From NCBI RefSeq assembly GCF_003112455.1, contig NZ_BDQX01000356.1, forward strand, positions 34,335 to 88,490: a stretch of DNA of 54,156 nt, given 5' to 3'. Below the pieces are notes generated by a model. That model had not been told where the DNA came from. It searched no databases and worked only from the letters and a program-made list of their open reading frames with translations. The stretch is from Paenibacillus agaridevorans. GTDB lineage: Bacteria > Bacillota > Bacilli > Paenibacillales > Paenibacillaceae. Position 1 is the first letter of the stretch, and every line of letters starts with the position of its first letter. Below, piece after piece: positions 1 to 8,031 of the stretch. The translations under genes and the position numbers were made by a program.

Positions 1-2
1 CG

Positions 3-113
3 CTTGCGTGGGGCGGGCTGATCCAATATCGCGGCAGATGGCTGTTTGCCCAAGGCTGGGATGCGGCGAACGGCGACAACGAGATGTACTTCTATAGCGC
101 AAATGTACGATAG
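3..113 (+). CDS. C-terminal end of an unidentified protein (cut by window edge)
   Basis: An open frame enters from the left edge and ends at a TAG at 111-113, giving 36 residues (LAWGGLIQYRGRW... ending FYSANVR). The short aromatic and glycine-rich strands would fit the last blade of a beta-propeller carbohydrate enzyme, which would suit the sugar locus that follows, but there is too little sequence to name a family. A strong terminator follows within 30 bases, so this gene is transcriptionally separate from the kinase gene to its right. Confidence 0.5.
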   Translation, partial: LAWGGLIQYRGRWLFAQGWDAANGDNEMYFYSANVR

Positions 114-138
114 GCGCATTAGCATGAAGCAGTGATGC

Positions 139-183
139 AAAAGTCTCCGCTCCGAATATCACCGGATGCGGAGACTTTTTTTT
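139..183 (+). terminator. Rho-independent terminator
   Basis: A 12-bp perfect stem (AAAAGTCTCCGC pairing with GCGGAGACTTTT) is followed by a run of T. It ends the partial gene at the left edge and separates it from the two-component operon. Confidence 0.9.
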
Positions 184-287
184 ACCGCATAAAAACCCTC
201 CATTCGAATCAAAAAATAACGTATCGTTATTTCTTCCGTCGCTTTAAAATAAAAGGAGGCGAGAGAGCAGCGAAAGGAAGAGATAGA

Positions 288-2057
288 ATGAATGTCAGAC
301 GTTTGCTGCAATGGCTGTGGCCGGATACGCTGAAGGGCAGATTGAGCATTTTGCTTATTTTCGTGACGATTACGCCTATTGTGCTGATCGGGATCACTTC
401 TTATTTCTGGTTTTACCAGGTTCAGATGGAGAAAATCAATGCCAGCTACGAGACGGTGCTGCGCAGCGAGCGGGACGCGCTGGAGAAGGCGTTCGACAAT
501 CTGGCGAGCGTCTCGCAGCTGCTGGCTGCCGACGGAGGATTGGGCGACGACATTGCGCTGTACATGCAAAGCGAAGATCCGCTCGAGAAGACCAAGCGTT
601 TCCGTTCGATCGATCGTTCTCTTACGAATATCATTTATTCCAACCCCTCGATCCATTCGTTGTTTGTTTATTTCGAGGAACATTATAAAACGATTCAGTT
701 CGAGTCGGCTCCATTAAAGCATCGTTTCATGATCGCATCGATGGATGATATGCCGTTTGTGCCGCTGTTTCAGGCCAACCAGTTGACCTATAACAGCCCT
801 CACCCGACGGTGCTTCATAATTCCGACAAAACGGTGCTGTCATTGCTGCGGCCGATTTCCTACGGCAGCGGTCAAACTTATTACGTCTATCTGGAGACGG
901 AATGGGGACAGCTTGTCCCGCCCGCGGGAGATGGTGCCCAAACCGACGATGTCTACCATTTGCTGGTCGGCAACGACGGCGCGATCCGCTACAGCAATCT
1001 GCCGCTTGAGCTGCGCGAAGGGGCGAAACTGGACGATGAGCGCGTCGCTTTGCGCGCCTACAAGTCATTTTCCATGACCGGCAAAAACGGATGGGAGCTG
1101 GTATCCCTGGTCAAGCGGAGCGTGTATGAGAAGGAGGTTCAGCAATGGCGCATCCTGTACGTCATTATGTCCTGTCTGTCGCTGGTGCTGACCGTCGGCG
1201 CGGTTTCGTATATTTGGAGGATGGTGTACCGTCCGCTTCAGACGATGAACAAGGCGATGAACCGCTTTAGTCATGACGGCAACCACTTGCAAAAGCTGCA
1301 CACCCGCTTGACGGAGTTTGAAGTGATCTATTCCAGCTTCAGGGATATGAGCCGCCGAATCGTCGAATTGATTACAGAGGTGGAGCTGAAGGAAAAACGG
1401 AAGGGCGAGCTGGAGGTGGAAAAGCTCATTTCCCAGATTAATCCTCATTTCCTGCACAACACCTTGAATACGATTCAATGGCTGGCGCTGGAGAAGGGGC
1501 AACGCGAAATTTACGATCTGGTAAAGGTGTTTACGCGGGTGCTGCAATACAATTTGGGCAAAAGAAGCATGATCGTGAAAATCCGCGAGGAGCTTGCCGC
1601 GTTAAACGACTATATCGAGCTGCAAAATATTCGTTACGATCATCGTTTCAAGGTCGATTCCACCGTGGATTCGGATATTGCCGAGGTGCCGATTCCAAGA
1701 TTCGTGCTGCAGCCGATCGTGGAAAATGCGTTGTACCATGGCATAAGCAGCGAGCAAGGCCGCATTACGGTCAAGCTGAAACGAATGACCGGGCGCTATA
1801 TTCTGATTACGGTCGCCGACAGCGGGCAGGGCATGAGCCCGGACACTGTGACCGCTTTGCTCAAGGGGGAAGGAGGCAAGTCGACCGGCATTGGCATCGG
1901 ACTGAACTACGTGCAGAAAATGCTGGATGTGCATTACGGCGACGCGGCTTCGATGAGCATCGACAGCCGGATCGGCGAGGGGACGACCGTCACGATTATG
2001 ATTCCGGACAGCGTGAAAGGGGAGGAAGAACATGATCAAGGTATTGCTCGTGGATGA
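288..2057 (+). CDS. Sensor histidine kinase, YesM/LytS-like (His_kinase family)
   Basis: 589-residue membrane histidine kinase. Residues about 18-42 and 287-311 are membrane helices flanking an extracellular sensor region. A HAMP-like linker follows, then the His_kinase motif QINPHFLHNTLN with phospho-acceptor His387, and an ATPase domain with the N box (IVENALYHG, about 477-485) and the glycine boxes DSGQGM and GIGIGLNYV. ATG 288 is chosen because GGAAG sits 7 bases upstream; the open frame extends back to 132 but that stretch contains the preceding terminator. Its end overlaps the response-regulator start by 26 bases, so the two are probably translationally coupled. In Paenibacillaceae this pair usually senses an extracellular sugar and controls the adjacent importer; here that would be the GH130 locus at 3297-10657 (inference). 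Confidence 0.9.
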   Translation: MNVRRLLQWLWPDTLKGRLSILLIFVTITPIVLIGITSYFWFYQVQMEKINASYETVLRSERDALEKAFDNLASVSQLLAADGGLGDDIALYMQSEDPLEKTKRFRSIDRSLTNIIYSNPSIHSLFVYFEEHYKTIQFESAPLKHRFMIASMDDMPFVPLFQANQLTYNSPHPTVLHNSDKTVLSLLRPISYGSGQTYYVYLETEWGQLVPPAGDGAQTDDVYHLLVGNDGAIRYSNLPLELREGAKLDDERVALRAYKSFSMTGKNGWELVSLVKRSVYEKEVQQWRILYVIMSCLSLVLTVGAVSYIWRMVYRPLQTMNKAMNRFSHDGNHLQKLHTRLTEFEVIYSSFRDMSRRIVELITEVELKEKRKGELEVEKLISQINPHFLHNTLNTIQWLALEKGQREIYDLVKVFTRVLQYNLGKRSMIVKIREELAALNDYIELQNIRYDHRFKVDSTVDSDIAEVPIPRFVLQPIVENALYHGISSEQGRITVKLKRMTGRYILITVADSGQGMSPDTVTALLKGEGGKSTGIGIGLNYVQKMLDVHYGDAASMSIDSRIGEGTTVTIMIPDSVKGEEEHDQGIARG

Positions 2058-3072
2058 CGAACCGTTGGTGCGCAGAGGCATACGCAGTATTATGCCGTTG
2101 TCCGATTTCGGCATGGAATGGGCCGGGGAGGCGTCCACTGCCGAGGAAGCGCTGAAGGCGCTGGACGCCGGGGGAATCGATCTGGTGCTGACCGATATTT
2201 CGATGCCGGGCATGGACGGGCTTGCTTTTATTCGAAAAATGCAGACGGACCATCCGTCCGTCCGTTCCGTTGTTATTACCTGCCATCAGGATTTTGATTA
2301 TTTGCAGCAGGCGCTGCGGCTTGGAGCCGTCGACTATATCGTCAAAACGCAGCTTGATGACGATTCCGTTTACGACCTGCTGGGGCGAATCTCCCGCCAT
2401 GTCGAACGGCATGCCGAGGCGGAGCAGGCCGAACTGGACCCGAGCATTCGCAAGCGGCTGGCTGAGCGTTGGAGCTCGCTTCATTGGGTGGCGCGCGAGG
2501 AATTGTACGAGACGTTGTCGGCGGATACGCTCCGCGTATTCGACGCCGCATCATGGAAGGAATTATTGACGTATTGCACGAAAGGCGAATGGCAACGATT
2601 TTGCCCGCTGCTGGCCCCGGAGATCGACCGTGTTGGCACGCAGCTGGGGACATTGCACTCCATACCGGAGCTTCTAGAGTGGGTGGAGCTGTTTCGCGAC
2701 GCGGCCATGCACCGGTTATGCCTGACGATGTATTCGGAGCAGGTCATCGCCTCGATTATGCAGGCGCTCGATCTGTTGCGCGGCGTGGAAGACGGCAGAT
2801 GGAGCCAGTCCGATATTTGCAAGCAGGTCGGGATGAGCGTCAGCTATTTCAGCAAATGCTTCAAGGAAATTGTCGGCGTATCTTTTGTCTATTATGTGCA
2901 GGAGATGAATTTGCGGCATGCGCAGTTGCTGTTGGAGGCAACCAATCTGCCGATCTATGAGGTGGCGGATAAATCGGGGTTCAGCGACGAGAAGTATTTC
3001 GGCAAAATATTCCGCACAAAGCTGGGCTGCTCGCCGAGCGAATATAGGCTTCAAAGCCGAAGCAAGCGGTGA
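2032..3072 (+). CDS. Response regulator, YesN-like (receiver plus AraC-type HTH)
   Basis: 346 residues. The N-terminal receiver has the acidic pair D8/D9, phospho-acceptor D55 (LTDISMPGMDG) and K105 (DYIVKTQ). A linker of about 110 residues leads to a C-terminal AraC-type double HTH (about 240-340; SDICKQVGMSVSYFSKCFKE and YEVADKSGFSDEKYFGKIFR). YesN-type proteins are often around 500 residues, so this is a compact form with a short linker. It overlaps the kinase gene and is followed by a terminator. Probable role: activator of the carbohydrate operon that follows. Confidence 0.9.
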   Translation: MIKVLLVDDEPLVRRGIRSIMPLSDFGMEWAGEASTAEEALKALDAGGIDLVLTDISMPGMDGLAFIRKMQTDHPSVRSVVITCHQDFDYLQQALRLGAVDYIVKTQLDDDSVYDLLGRISRHVERHAEAEQAELDPSIRKRLAERWSSLHWVAREELYETLSADTLRVFDAASWKELLTYCTKGEWQRFCPLLAPEIDRVGTQLGTLHSIPELLEWVELFRDAAMHRLCLTMYSEQVIASIMQALDLLRGVEDGRWSQSDICKQVGMSVSYFSKCFKEIVGVSFVYYVQEMNLRHAQLLLEATNLPIYEVADKSGFSDEKYFGKIFRTKLGCSPSEYRLQSRSKR

Positions 3073-3113
3073 GCGGCGGCGGGCGCACGGCATGCGGGCA
3101 ATAGGCAACGAGG

Positions 3114-3163
3114 AAATCGGACAATCGGCACGTTTTTTTATGTGCGGAATGTCCGGTTTTTTT
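3114..3163 (+). terminator. Terminator after the two-component genes
   Basis: AAATCGGACA and TGTCCGGTTT enclose an inner GCAC/GTGC stem, and the hairpin is followed by seven T. It separates the regulator pair from the GH130 operon, which therefore needs its own promoter; a TACAAT at 3242-3247 is a possible -10, without a clear -35. Confidence 0.75.
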
Positions 3164-3296
3164 GTTGCTGAGGTTGTACGCAATAAATTTATCCGCCCAA
3201 TGCGGCAAAAGGGCATGTAACGCCTGGCGGCGGCGCGGCGCTACAATATAGACATAGAGACGGAACCGGAATGAGCCGGAAGGAGGGTTAGCAACG

Positions 3297-4355
3297 ATGA
3301 AAGTAAACGTACATCGCGCCGAGATCAATCCGATTATAGCGCCCGAGCATGTAAAGCCATCGCGACCCGATATGGAGGTCATCGGCGTTTTTAACGCCGG
3401 GGTGTCGAAGCTGGGAGACGAGGTTATCCTGCTGCTGCGCGTGGCCGAACGTCCTGTGCCGAACGACCCGGAGGCGTATTTGACGCCAATCTGGCGCCAC
3501 GAGACGGGAGCGCTGGACATCTTGCGCATCGAACGAACGGAGGATGCGGATTTCTCCGACCCGCGCGTCATTCGGACGCCGTACCAGAACTATTTGACTT
3601 CGATCTCCCACTTGCGCGTTGCGCGCAGTTTGGACGGCTACAACTTCCGGATCGACGAGAAGCCTACTGTGCTGCCGGAGACGGAATACGAAACGTTCGG
3701 TATCGAGGACCCTCGCATTACCGAGCTGGAGGACGGTTATTACATTACGTACAGCGCCATTTCGCCATCCGGCATTGTCGTGCCGCTGTTGCATACGCGA
3801 GACTTCGTGTCGTTTGAACGCAGAGGCATCCTGTTCCATCCCGACAACAAGGATGTCACTTTGTTTCCCGAGCGTATCGGCGGCCGTTATTACGCGCTGC
3901 ATCGCCCGTCAAGCTCCCACTATGCGAAGCCGGACATCTGGATCGCCGATTCCGACGATCTGCTGCGCTGGGGCAATCATCGGCGCATACTCGGCGTCAG
4001 GGAAGGCGGCTGGGACGGCGGCCGCATCGGGGCAAGCGCGGTACCGTTCAGGACGGAGCGCGGCTGGCTGGAGCTGTATCACGGCGCGGACGAGGACAAC
4101 CGCTATGCGGTAGGGGCCGTGCTGCTCGATGCGGAGCGGCCATGGCAAGTGCTTGCCCGCTCATCCCGTCCGATTATGGAGCCGGAGGCGGCTTTCGAAA
4201 GGGACGGTTTTTTCGCCAATGTCGTGTTTCCATGCGGAGCGCTTGTGGAGGGGGATACGATCAGGCTGTATTACGGCGCCGCCGATCGTTCCGTCGGTTA
4301 TGCCGAGCTCAGCGTGCGGGAAGTGCTGGCGTCGCTTGAGGGGGAAGAGGCATGA
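3297..4355 (+). CDS. GH130 family mannoside phosphorylase-like enzyme (copy A)
   Basis: 352-residue cytoplasmic protein without a signal peptide. It shows the five-bladed propeller signatures of GH130: SHLRVARSLDG, FGIEDPRI with Asp138 in the position of the family's general acid, KDVTLFPERI, YALHRPS, IWIADSDDLLRWGNH and LELYHGAD. GH130 enzymes phosphorolyse beta-mannosides to mannose 1-phosphate; linkages known in the family include beta-1,4-mannosyl-glucose, beta-1,4- and beta-1,2-mannooligosaccharides and N-glycan core mannosides. The linkage cannot be read from sequence by eye. RBS AGGAGG precedes ATG 3297. The stop overlaps the permease start as ATGA, so it is first in the transport operon. 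A clear paralogue lies at 52382-53428. Confidence 0.9.
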   Translation: MKVNVHRAEINPIIAPEHVKPSRPDMEVIGVFNAGVSKLGDEVILLLRVAERPVPNDPEAYLTPIWRHETGALDILRIERTEDADFSDPRVIRTPYQNYLTSISHLRVARSLDGYNFRIDEKPTVLPETEYETFGIEDPRITELEDGYYITYSAISPSGIVVPLLHTRDFVSFERRGILFHPDNKDVTLFPERIGGRYYALHRPSSSHYAKPDIWIADSDDLLRWGNHRRILGVREGGWDGGRIGASAVPFRTERGWLELYHGADEDNRYAVGAVLLDAERPWQVLARSSRPIMEPEAAFERDGFFANVVFPCGALVEGDTIRLYYGAADRSVGYAELSVREVLASLEGEEA

Positions 4356-5281
4356 GCAGGAAAATAAAATCGGCCGGATTGCGCGATCTGATTTACAACC
4401 GCTATCTATATGCATTGGCCGTGCCGGCTGTACTGTTCAGCATCATTTTCGCTTATTTGCCGATGATCGGCGTATCGATCGCGTTTATGGATTTTAATCC
4501 GCTCAAGGGCATATTCGGCAGCGAGTGGATCGGGCTTGACAATTTCAGCTTTTTTTTCCGGGGCCAGGCATGGATACAAATTACTTTAAATACGGTGCTG
4601 TACAACATTTCGTTTATTGTGACCGGAACGCTGATGTCGCTGACGCTCGCCATCATGCTGACGGAGCTTGGTCGCAACTGGCTGGTGCGAACGATGCAGT
4701 CGCTCATGATTTTGCCCAATTTTATTTCGTGGCCGATCATCGGTTTGTTTTCCGTAGCTTTTTTTACTGCGGATACGGGCGTCATCAACAGTCTGCTAGT
4801 CAAGCTTGGCTGGGAGACGATCGCTTTCTATACCGATCCGGAAGTTTGGCCGCCGATTCTGGTGCTGATGAATTTGTGGAAGACGGCCGGCTTCGGAGCG
4901 ATTGTTTATATGGCAGCCATTGTGGGCATCGACAAGGAGTTGTACGAGGCGGCCAGAATCGACGGCGCTTCGCGTCTCTCCTGCATCTTCCGCATTACGC
5001 TGCCGTTGCTGCGGAGCACCGTCGTGCTGCTGTTCCTGCTCAGCATGGGCAATATTTTCGGCGGCAATCTGGACATGATCTATTCGCTGGTGGGCGACAA
5101 CACCTTCCTGTTCCGAACGACGGATACGATCGATACGTATGTGTTCCGCGCGCTGCGCACCTCCGGCTCGATGGGGATGACGCAGGCCATTGCGCTCTAT
5201 CAGTCGGTAGTCGGCTTCGTGCTGGTTATCGTGGCGAACAAGGTCGCGTCGCGGCTTGACAAGGATTCCGCATTATTTTAG
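4352..5281 (+). CDS. Carbohydrate ABC transporter permease, LplB-like (locus A)
   Basis: 309 residues with about six membrane helices. The inner-membrane-protein EAA loop is visible as ELYEAARIDGASRLSCIFRITLPLL (about 197-221), where the transport ATPase docks. The end (VASRLDKDSALF) is typical of LplB-type permeases, which carry mono- or oligosaccharides together with a YtcP-type partner and an LplA-type lipoprotein. Four-base overlap with the GH130 gene and 13 bases to the next start indicate one operon. No ATP-binding gene is nearby. Confidence 0.92.
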   Translation: MSRKIKSAGLRDLIYNRYLYALAVPAVLFSIIFAYLPMIGVSIAFMDFNPLKGIFGSEWIGLDNFSFFFRGQAWIQITLNTVLYNISFIVTGTLMSLTLAIMLTELGRNWLVRTMQSLMILPNFISWPIIGLFSVAFFTADTGVINSLLVKLGWETIAFYTDPEVWPPILVLMNLWKTAGFGAIVYMAAIVGIDKELYEAARIDGASRLSCIFRITLPLLRSTVVLLFLLSMGNIFGGNLDMIYSLVGDNTFLFRTTDTIDTYVFRALRTSGSMGMTQAIALYQSVVGFVLVIVANKVASRLDKDSALF

Positions 5282-5294
5282 GAGGGAAGGCAGC

Positions 5295-6176
5295 ATGAAA
5301 AATTCCAGGCAAGACCGCATCATGTCCGTATTGTTCTATCTGTTTACCGCATGTTTTGCCGCAGCGTGCCTGTACCCGTTCTGGCTGGTGCTGTCAAGCT
5401 CGGCTACGGCGGAAGTGACGTTGCTGCGCGACGGTTACCGGCTATTTCCGGAACAATATTCGCTGGCGGCTTACAAGGCGATTTTCTCGTCTTCCACCAT
5501 CCCCGACGCCTATCTCATTACGATATTTATTACGGTGGCCGGAACGGCGCTCAGCTTGCTCGTCACCAGCATGGCGGCGTACGCCTTGTCCGGGCGCAGA
5601 CTGCGCTTTGCGCCGCATATCTCGCTGTTTTTCTACTTTACGATGTTGTTTAGCGGCGGCATGGTATCGAGTTATATTCTGATCACCAAGTATCTCCATC
5701 TGGGCAATTCCATCTGGGTCTATATATTGCCGGCGCTGTTGTCGCCGTGGAATATGTTCCTGATGCGCAACTTCTTTAACGACATTCCGAAGGAGCTGTT
5801 CGAATCGGCGAAGCTGGAAGGCGCGGGAGAGGTTGTCATCCTGCGGTCGATTGTACTGCCGCTATCGCTGCCGGCACTGGCGACGATCGGCTTGTTCTAC
5901 GCGCTTGGCTACTGGTCCAGCTGGATGCCGGCGATGCTGTACATCGATGATACCAAATTATTTTCGCTGCAATATATCATTATGCAAATTATTCGCAACG
6001 TCGATATGGCGCAAAATATTGCGGTAGCAGGCGCGCAATCGACCGCTCAGATCGCTCCGGCTTATACGGTGCGGCTGGCAACGGCCATTGTGACAGTCGG
6101 GCCAATCATTTTCCTGTATCCGTTCTTGCAGCGTTATTTTGTGGGCGGATTGAAGGTAGGCGCCATCAAAGGCTAA
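5295..6176 (+). CDS. Carbohydrate ABC transporter permease, YtcP-like (locus A)
   Basis: 293 residues with about six membrane helices and an EAA-like loop (ELFESAKLEGAGEVVILRSIVLPLS). The ending YFVGGLKVGAIKG is characteristic of the YtcP/MalG-type partner of LplB. The start is placed at ATG 5295, 8 bases after AGGAGGG, rather than at the upstream in-frame ATG 5256, which overlaps the preceding gene and lacks an RBS. A small CCGGCG-tttg-CGCCGG hairpin lies just after the stop. Confidence 0.92.
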   Translation: MKNSRQDRIMSVLFYLFTACFAAACLYPFWLVLSSSATAEVTLLRDGYRLFPEQYSLAAYKAIFSSSTIPDAYLITIFITVAGTALSLLVTSMAAYALSGRRLRFAPHISLFFYFTMLFSGGMVSSYILITKYLHLGNSIWVYILPALLSPWNMFLMRNFFNDIPKELFESAKLEGAGEVVILRSIVLPLSLPALATIGLFYALGYWSSWMPAMLYIDDTKLFSLQYIIMQIIRNVDMAQNIAVAGAQSTAQIAPAYTVRLATAIVTVGPIIFLYPFLQRYFVGGLKVGAIKG

Positions 6177-6178
6177 GT

Positions 6179-6194
6179 CCGGCGTTTGCGCCGG
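6179..6194 (+). promoter_or_regulatory. Intra-operon hairpin before the solute-binding protein gene
   Basis: Perfect 6-bp stem CCGGCG/CGCCGG with a 4-base TTTG loop and no strong T run. Hairpins placed between permease and binding-protein genes often change relative mRNA stability; the role here is inference. Confidence 0.45.
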
Positions 6195-6235
6195 TTGGCA
6201 TACAGCATTACGATATAAAACGGGAGGGTTCACAC

Positions 6236-7954
6236 ATGAAACGATGGGGAAAGCAAGGATCGATGCTTTTGTTGGCATTGTGCATGGTCTCGACCATGCT
6301 CGCGGCGTGCAGCGGCAAAGACAATAACAACGGCAATAACGGCGGCAATAACGGTAAGGTCGAGGCGACGCAGACTCCGGCCGCAGGAGAAGAACAAGGT
6401 TCGAAGGCGCCAGATCCGGCCACTCTGAACATCATGTTATGGGGCGACAAGCCCAAGCAATTCGACCAGGTCGTTGCCGAATTCGAACGCAGAACGAAGG
6501 ATACATTGAACCTGAAGCTCAACTTTACGTTTACGCCGCAGGCCGATTATGTCAACAAGCTGAAGCTTAAGCTGTCTGCCGGCGAGCAGGTCGATATCGC
6601 GTTCGACGCGCCATGGATGAACATGAACACGTTTATTGCGCAGGACAACTATACGAATCTGGACGAATATTTTAACAACGATCAATACCCGGGCCTGAAA
6701 AAAGCGTTTGGCGAAGGTTTCCTCGACAATAACCGGTTTGTCGGAGCGGATGGCAATCTGCATGTGTACGGCGTGCCTCTGGGTCAATATTTGGGCGATC
6801 TTGGCGCGATCTACTATCGCAAGGATCTGGCTGAGAACTACGGCATAGGCGAGTTGTCGACCTATGAGGATTTGCTGGCCTTTTTCGACAAGGTGACGGA
6901 AAACGATAAAGGGATGATTCCGTTCGTGATCAAAAACGACGGAAATTATGGCGCAGTAGCGACGATCGAGGTCAACAAGTCGGCGCCGGTGAAATACGAG
7001 AAGGGGCTATGGCCCATCACGCTTGGACCGAATGTGGACGGCACCGTCCTGATTCAGGATAACAAGGTTGTGACGGCCAGCATTAAAGGCGAAAAGCAGG
7101 AAGCGATCGCATCGTTCCCCGAACCGTTCAATCAGGCGGACTACAGCATATTGGAGACGGTTCGCGAATGGCATGAAAAGGGCTACATCGAGAAGGAGCC
7201 GATCGTGCGCAAAGACGCCAGCGGAACGTTCTCGGCGGGAAGAGCGGCGGCGATGATGGAGGGATTGTCCAATCTCGACAATATTAAAGCGCAGCTTGCG
7301 GCAGGCGTGCCTTCGGCCGAACTGGGCGTATTCCTGACGGCCCAAGCGGCTCGCGACAAAGTGCAACCGAATCCCGGATATATTTCGGACTTCCGCGTAT
7401 GGAACTTCCTGGCGATTCCGAAAACGTCGATCAACGCCGACCGGGCCATGTCGTTTATTAACTGGCTGTTCGAAAGCCAGGACAATCACGATTTGTTCGA
7501 GCTGGGCATCGAAGGCACGCATTGGGAAGCGATCGGAGACGACAAATTCAAATATCCGGATGGCGTCGATCTGAGCCAAAACTATGTGTTCCCCGGTTAC
7601 ATGCTGACTTGGAACCCTAATTATATTCGCCTGTCGGAAAATGTGCCGGACAATCTGGTTGACGCGTTCCGCTACCTTGCCGACGAAAAAACGTATGTCC
7701 GCTCCGCGCTGGCCGGCTTTGCCTTCAATCAGGAACCGGTCAAAAACGAGCTGGCCAATCCCGATTTTGGCACTATTTCATCCGATGAGCTGGCCTACAA
7801 GCTTGGCATGGTGCCGGGTCCCGCGGAGGGCTTGACGAAGCTGCAGCAGAAATGGGAAGCGAACGGCAGGCTGCAAGCCGATATTGCCAAAATCAAGGAA
7901 GAGCTGATCCGTCAGACGCAAGAGTTCCTGGATCAGCAGGCGGCGCAGAAATAG
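6236..7954 (+). CDS. Extracellular solute-binding lipoprotein (LplA-type, family 1), locus A
   Basis: 572 residues. A lipoprotein signal ends in LAAC (Cys23), followed by an Asn/Gly-rich tether (DNNNGNNGGNNG) and a family 1 binding-protein fold. RBS GGGAGGG lies 8 bases upstream. It delivers oligosaccharide to the 4352/5295 permeases at the outer face of the membrane. It is paralogous to the binding protein at 50823-52355: shared FPGY-LTW segment, RKDL--YG, and a C-terminal alpha-helical tail. The long C-terminus (LTKLQQKWEANGRLQADIAKIKEEL) is probably helical. Confidence 0.92.
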   Translation: MKRWGKQGSMLLLALCMVSTMLAACSGKDNNNGNNGGNNGKVEATQTPAAGEEQGSKAPDPATLNIMLWGDKPKQFDQVVAEFERRTKDTLNLKLNFTFTPQADYVNKLKLKLSAGEQVDIAFDAPWMNMNTFIAQDNYTNLDEYFNNDQYPGLKKAFGEGFLDNNRFVGADGNLHVYGVPLGQYLGDLGAIYYRKDLAENYGIGELSTYEDLLAFFDKVTENDKGMIPFVIKNDGNYGAVATIEVNKSAPVKYEKGLWPITLGPNVDGTVLIQDNKVVTASIKGEKQEAIASFPEPFNQADYSILETVREWHEKGYIEKEPIVRKDASGTFSAGRAAAMMEGLSNLDNIKAQLAAGVPSAELGVFLTAQAARDKVQPNPGYISDFRVWNFLAIPKTSINADRAMSFINWLFESQDNHDLFELGIEGTHWEAIGDDKFKYPDGVDLSQNYVFPGYMLTWNPNYIRLSENVPDNLVDAFRYLADEKTYVRSALAGFAFNQEPVKNELANPDFGTISSDELAYKLGMVPGPAEGLTKLQQKWEANGRLQADIAKIKEELIRQTQEFLDQQAAQK

Positions 7955-8031
7955 GCGGAAGTGAGAATAGCGAGAAGCGGCATGAGATCGTGGGGGGCGG
8001 CGGAACCGCTCCCCTTGAAGGAGGCATATGG

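Noticed and set aside
132..287. N-terminal extension of the histidine kinase
   Set aside because: The segment encodes the terminator hairpin and has no RBS. ATG 288 has GGAAG at proper distance and starts just before the first membrane helix.
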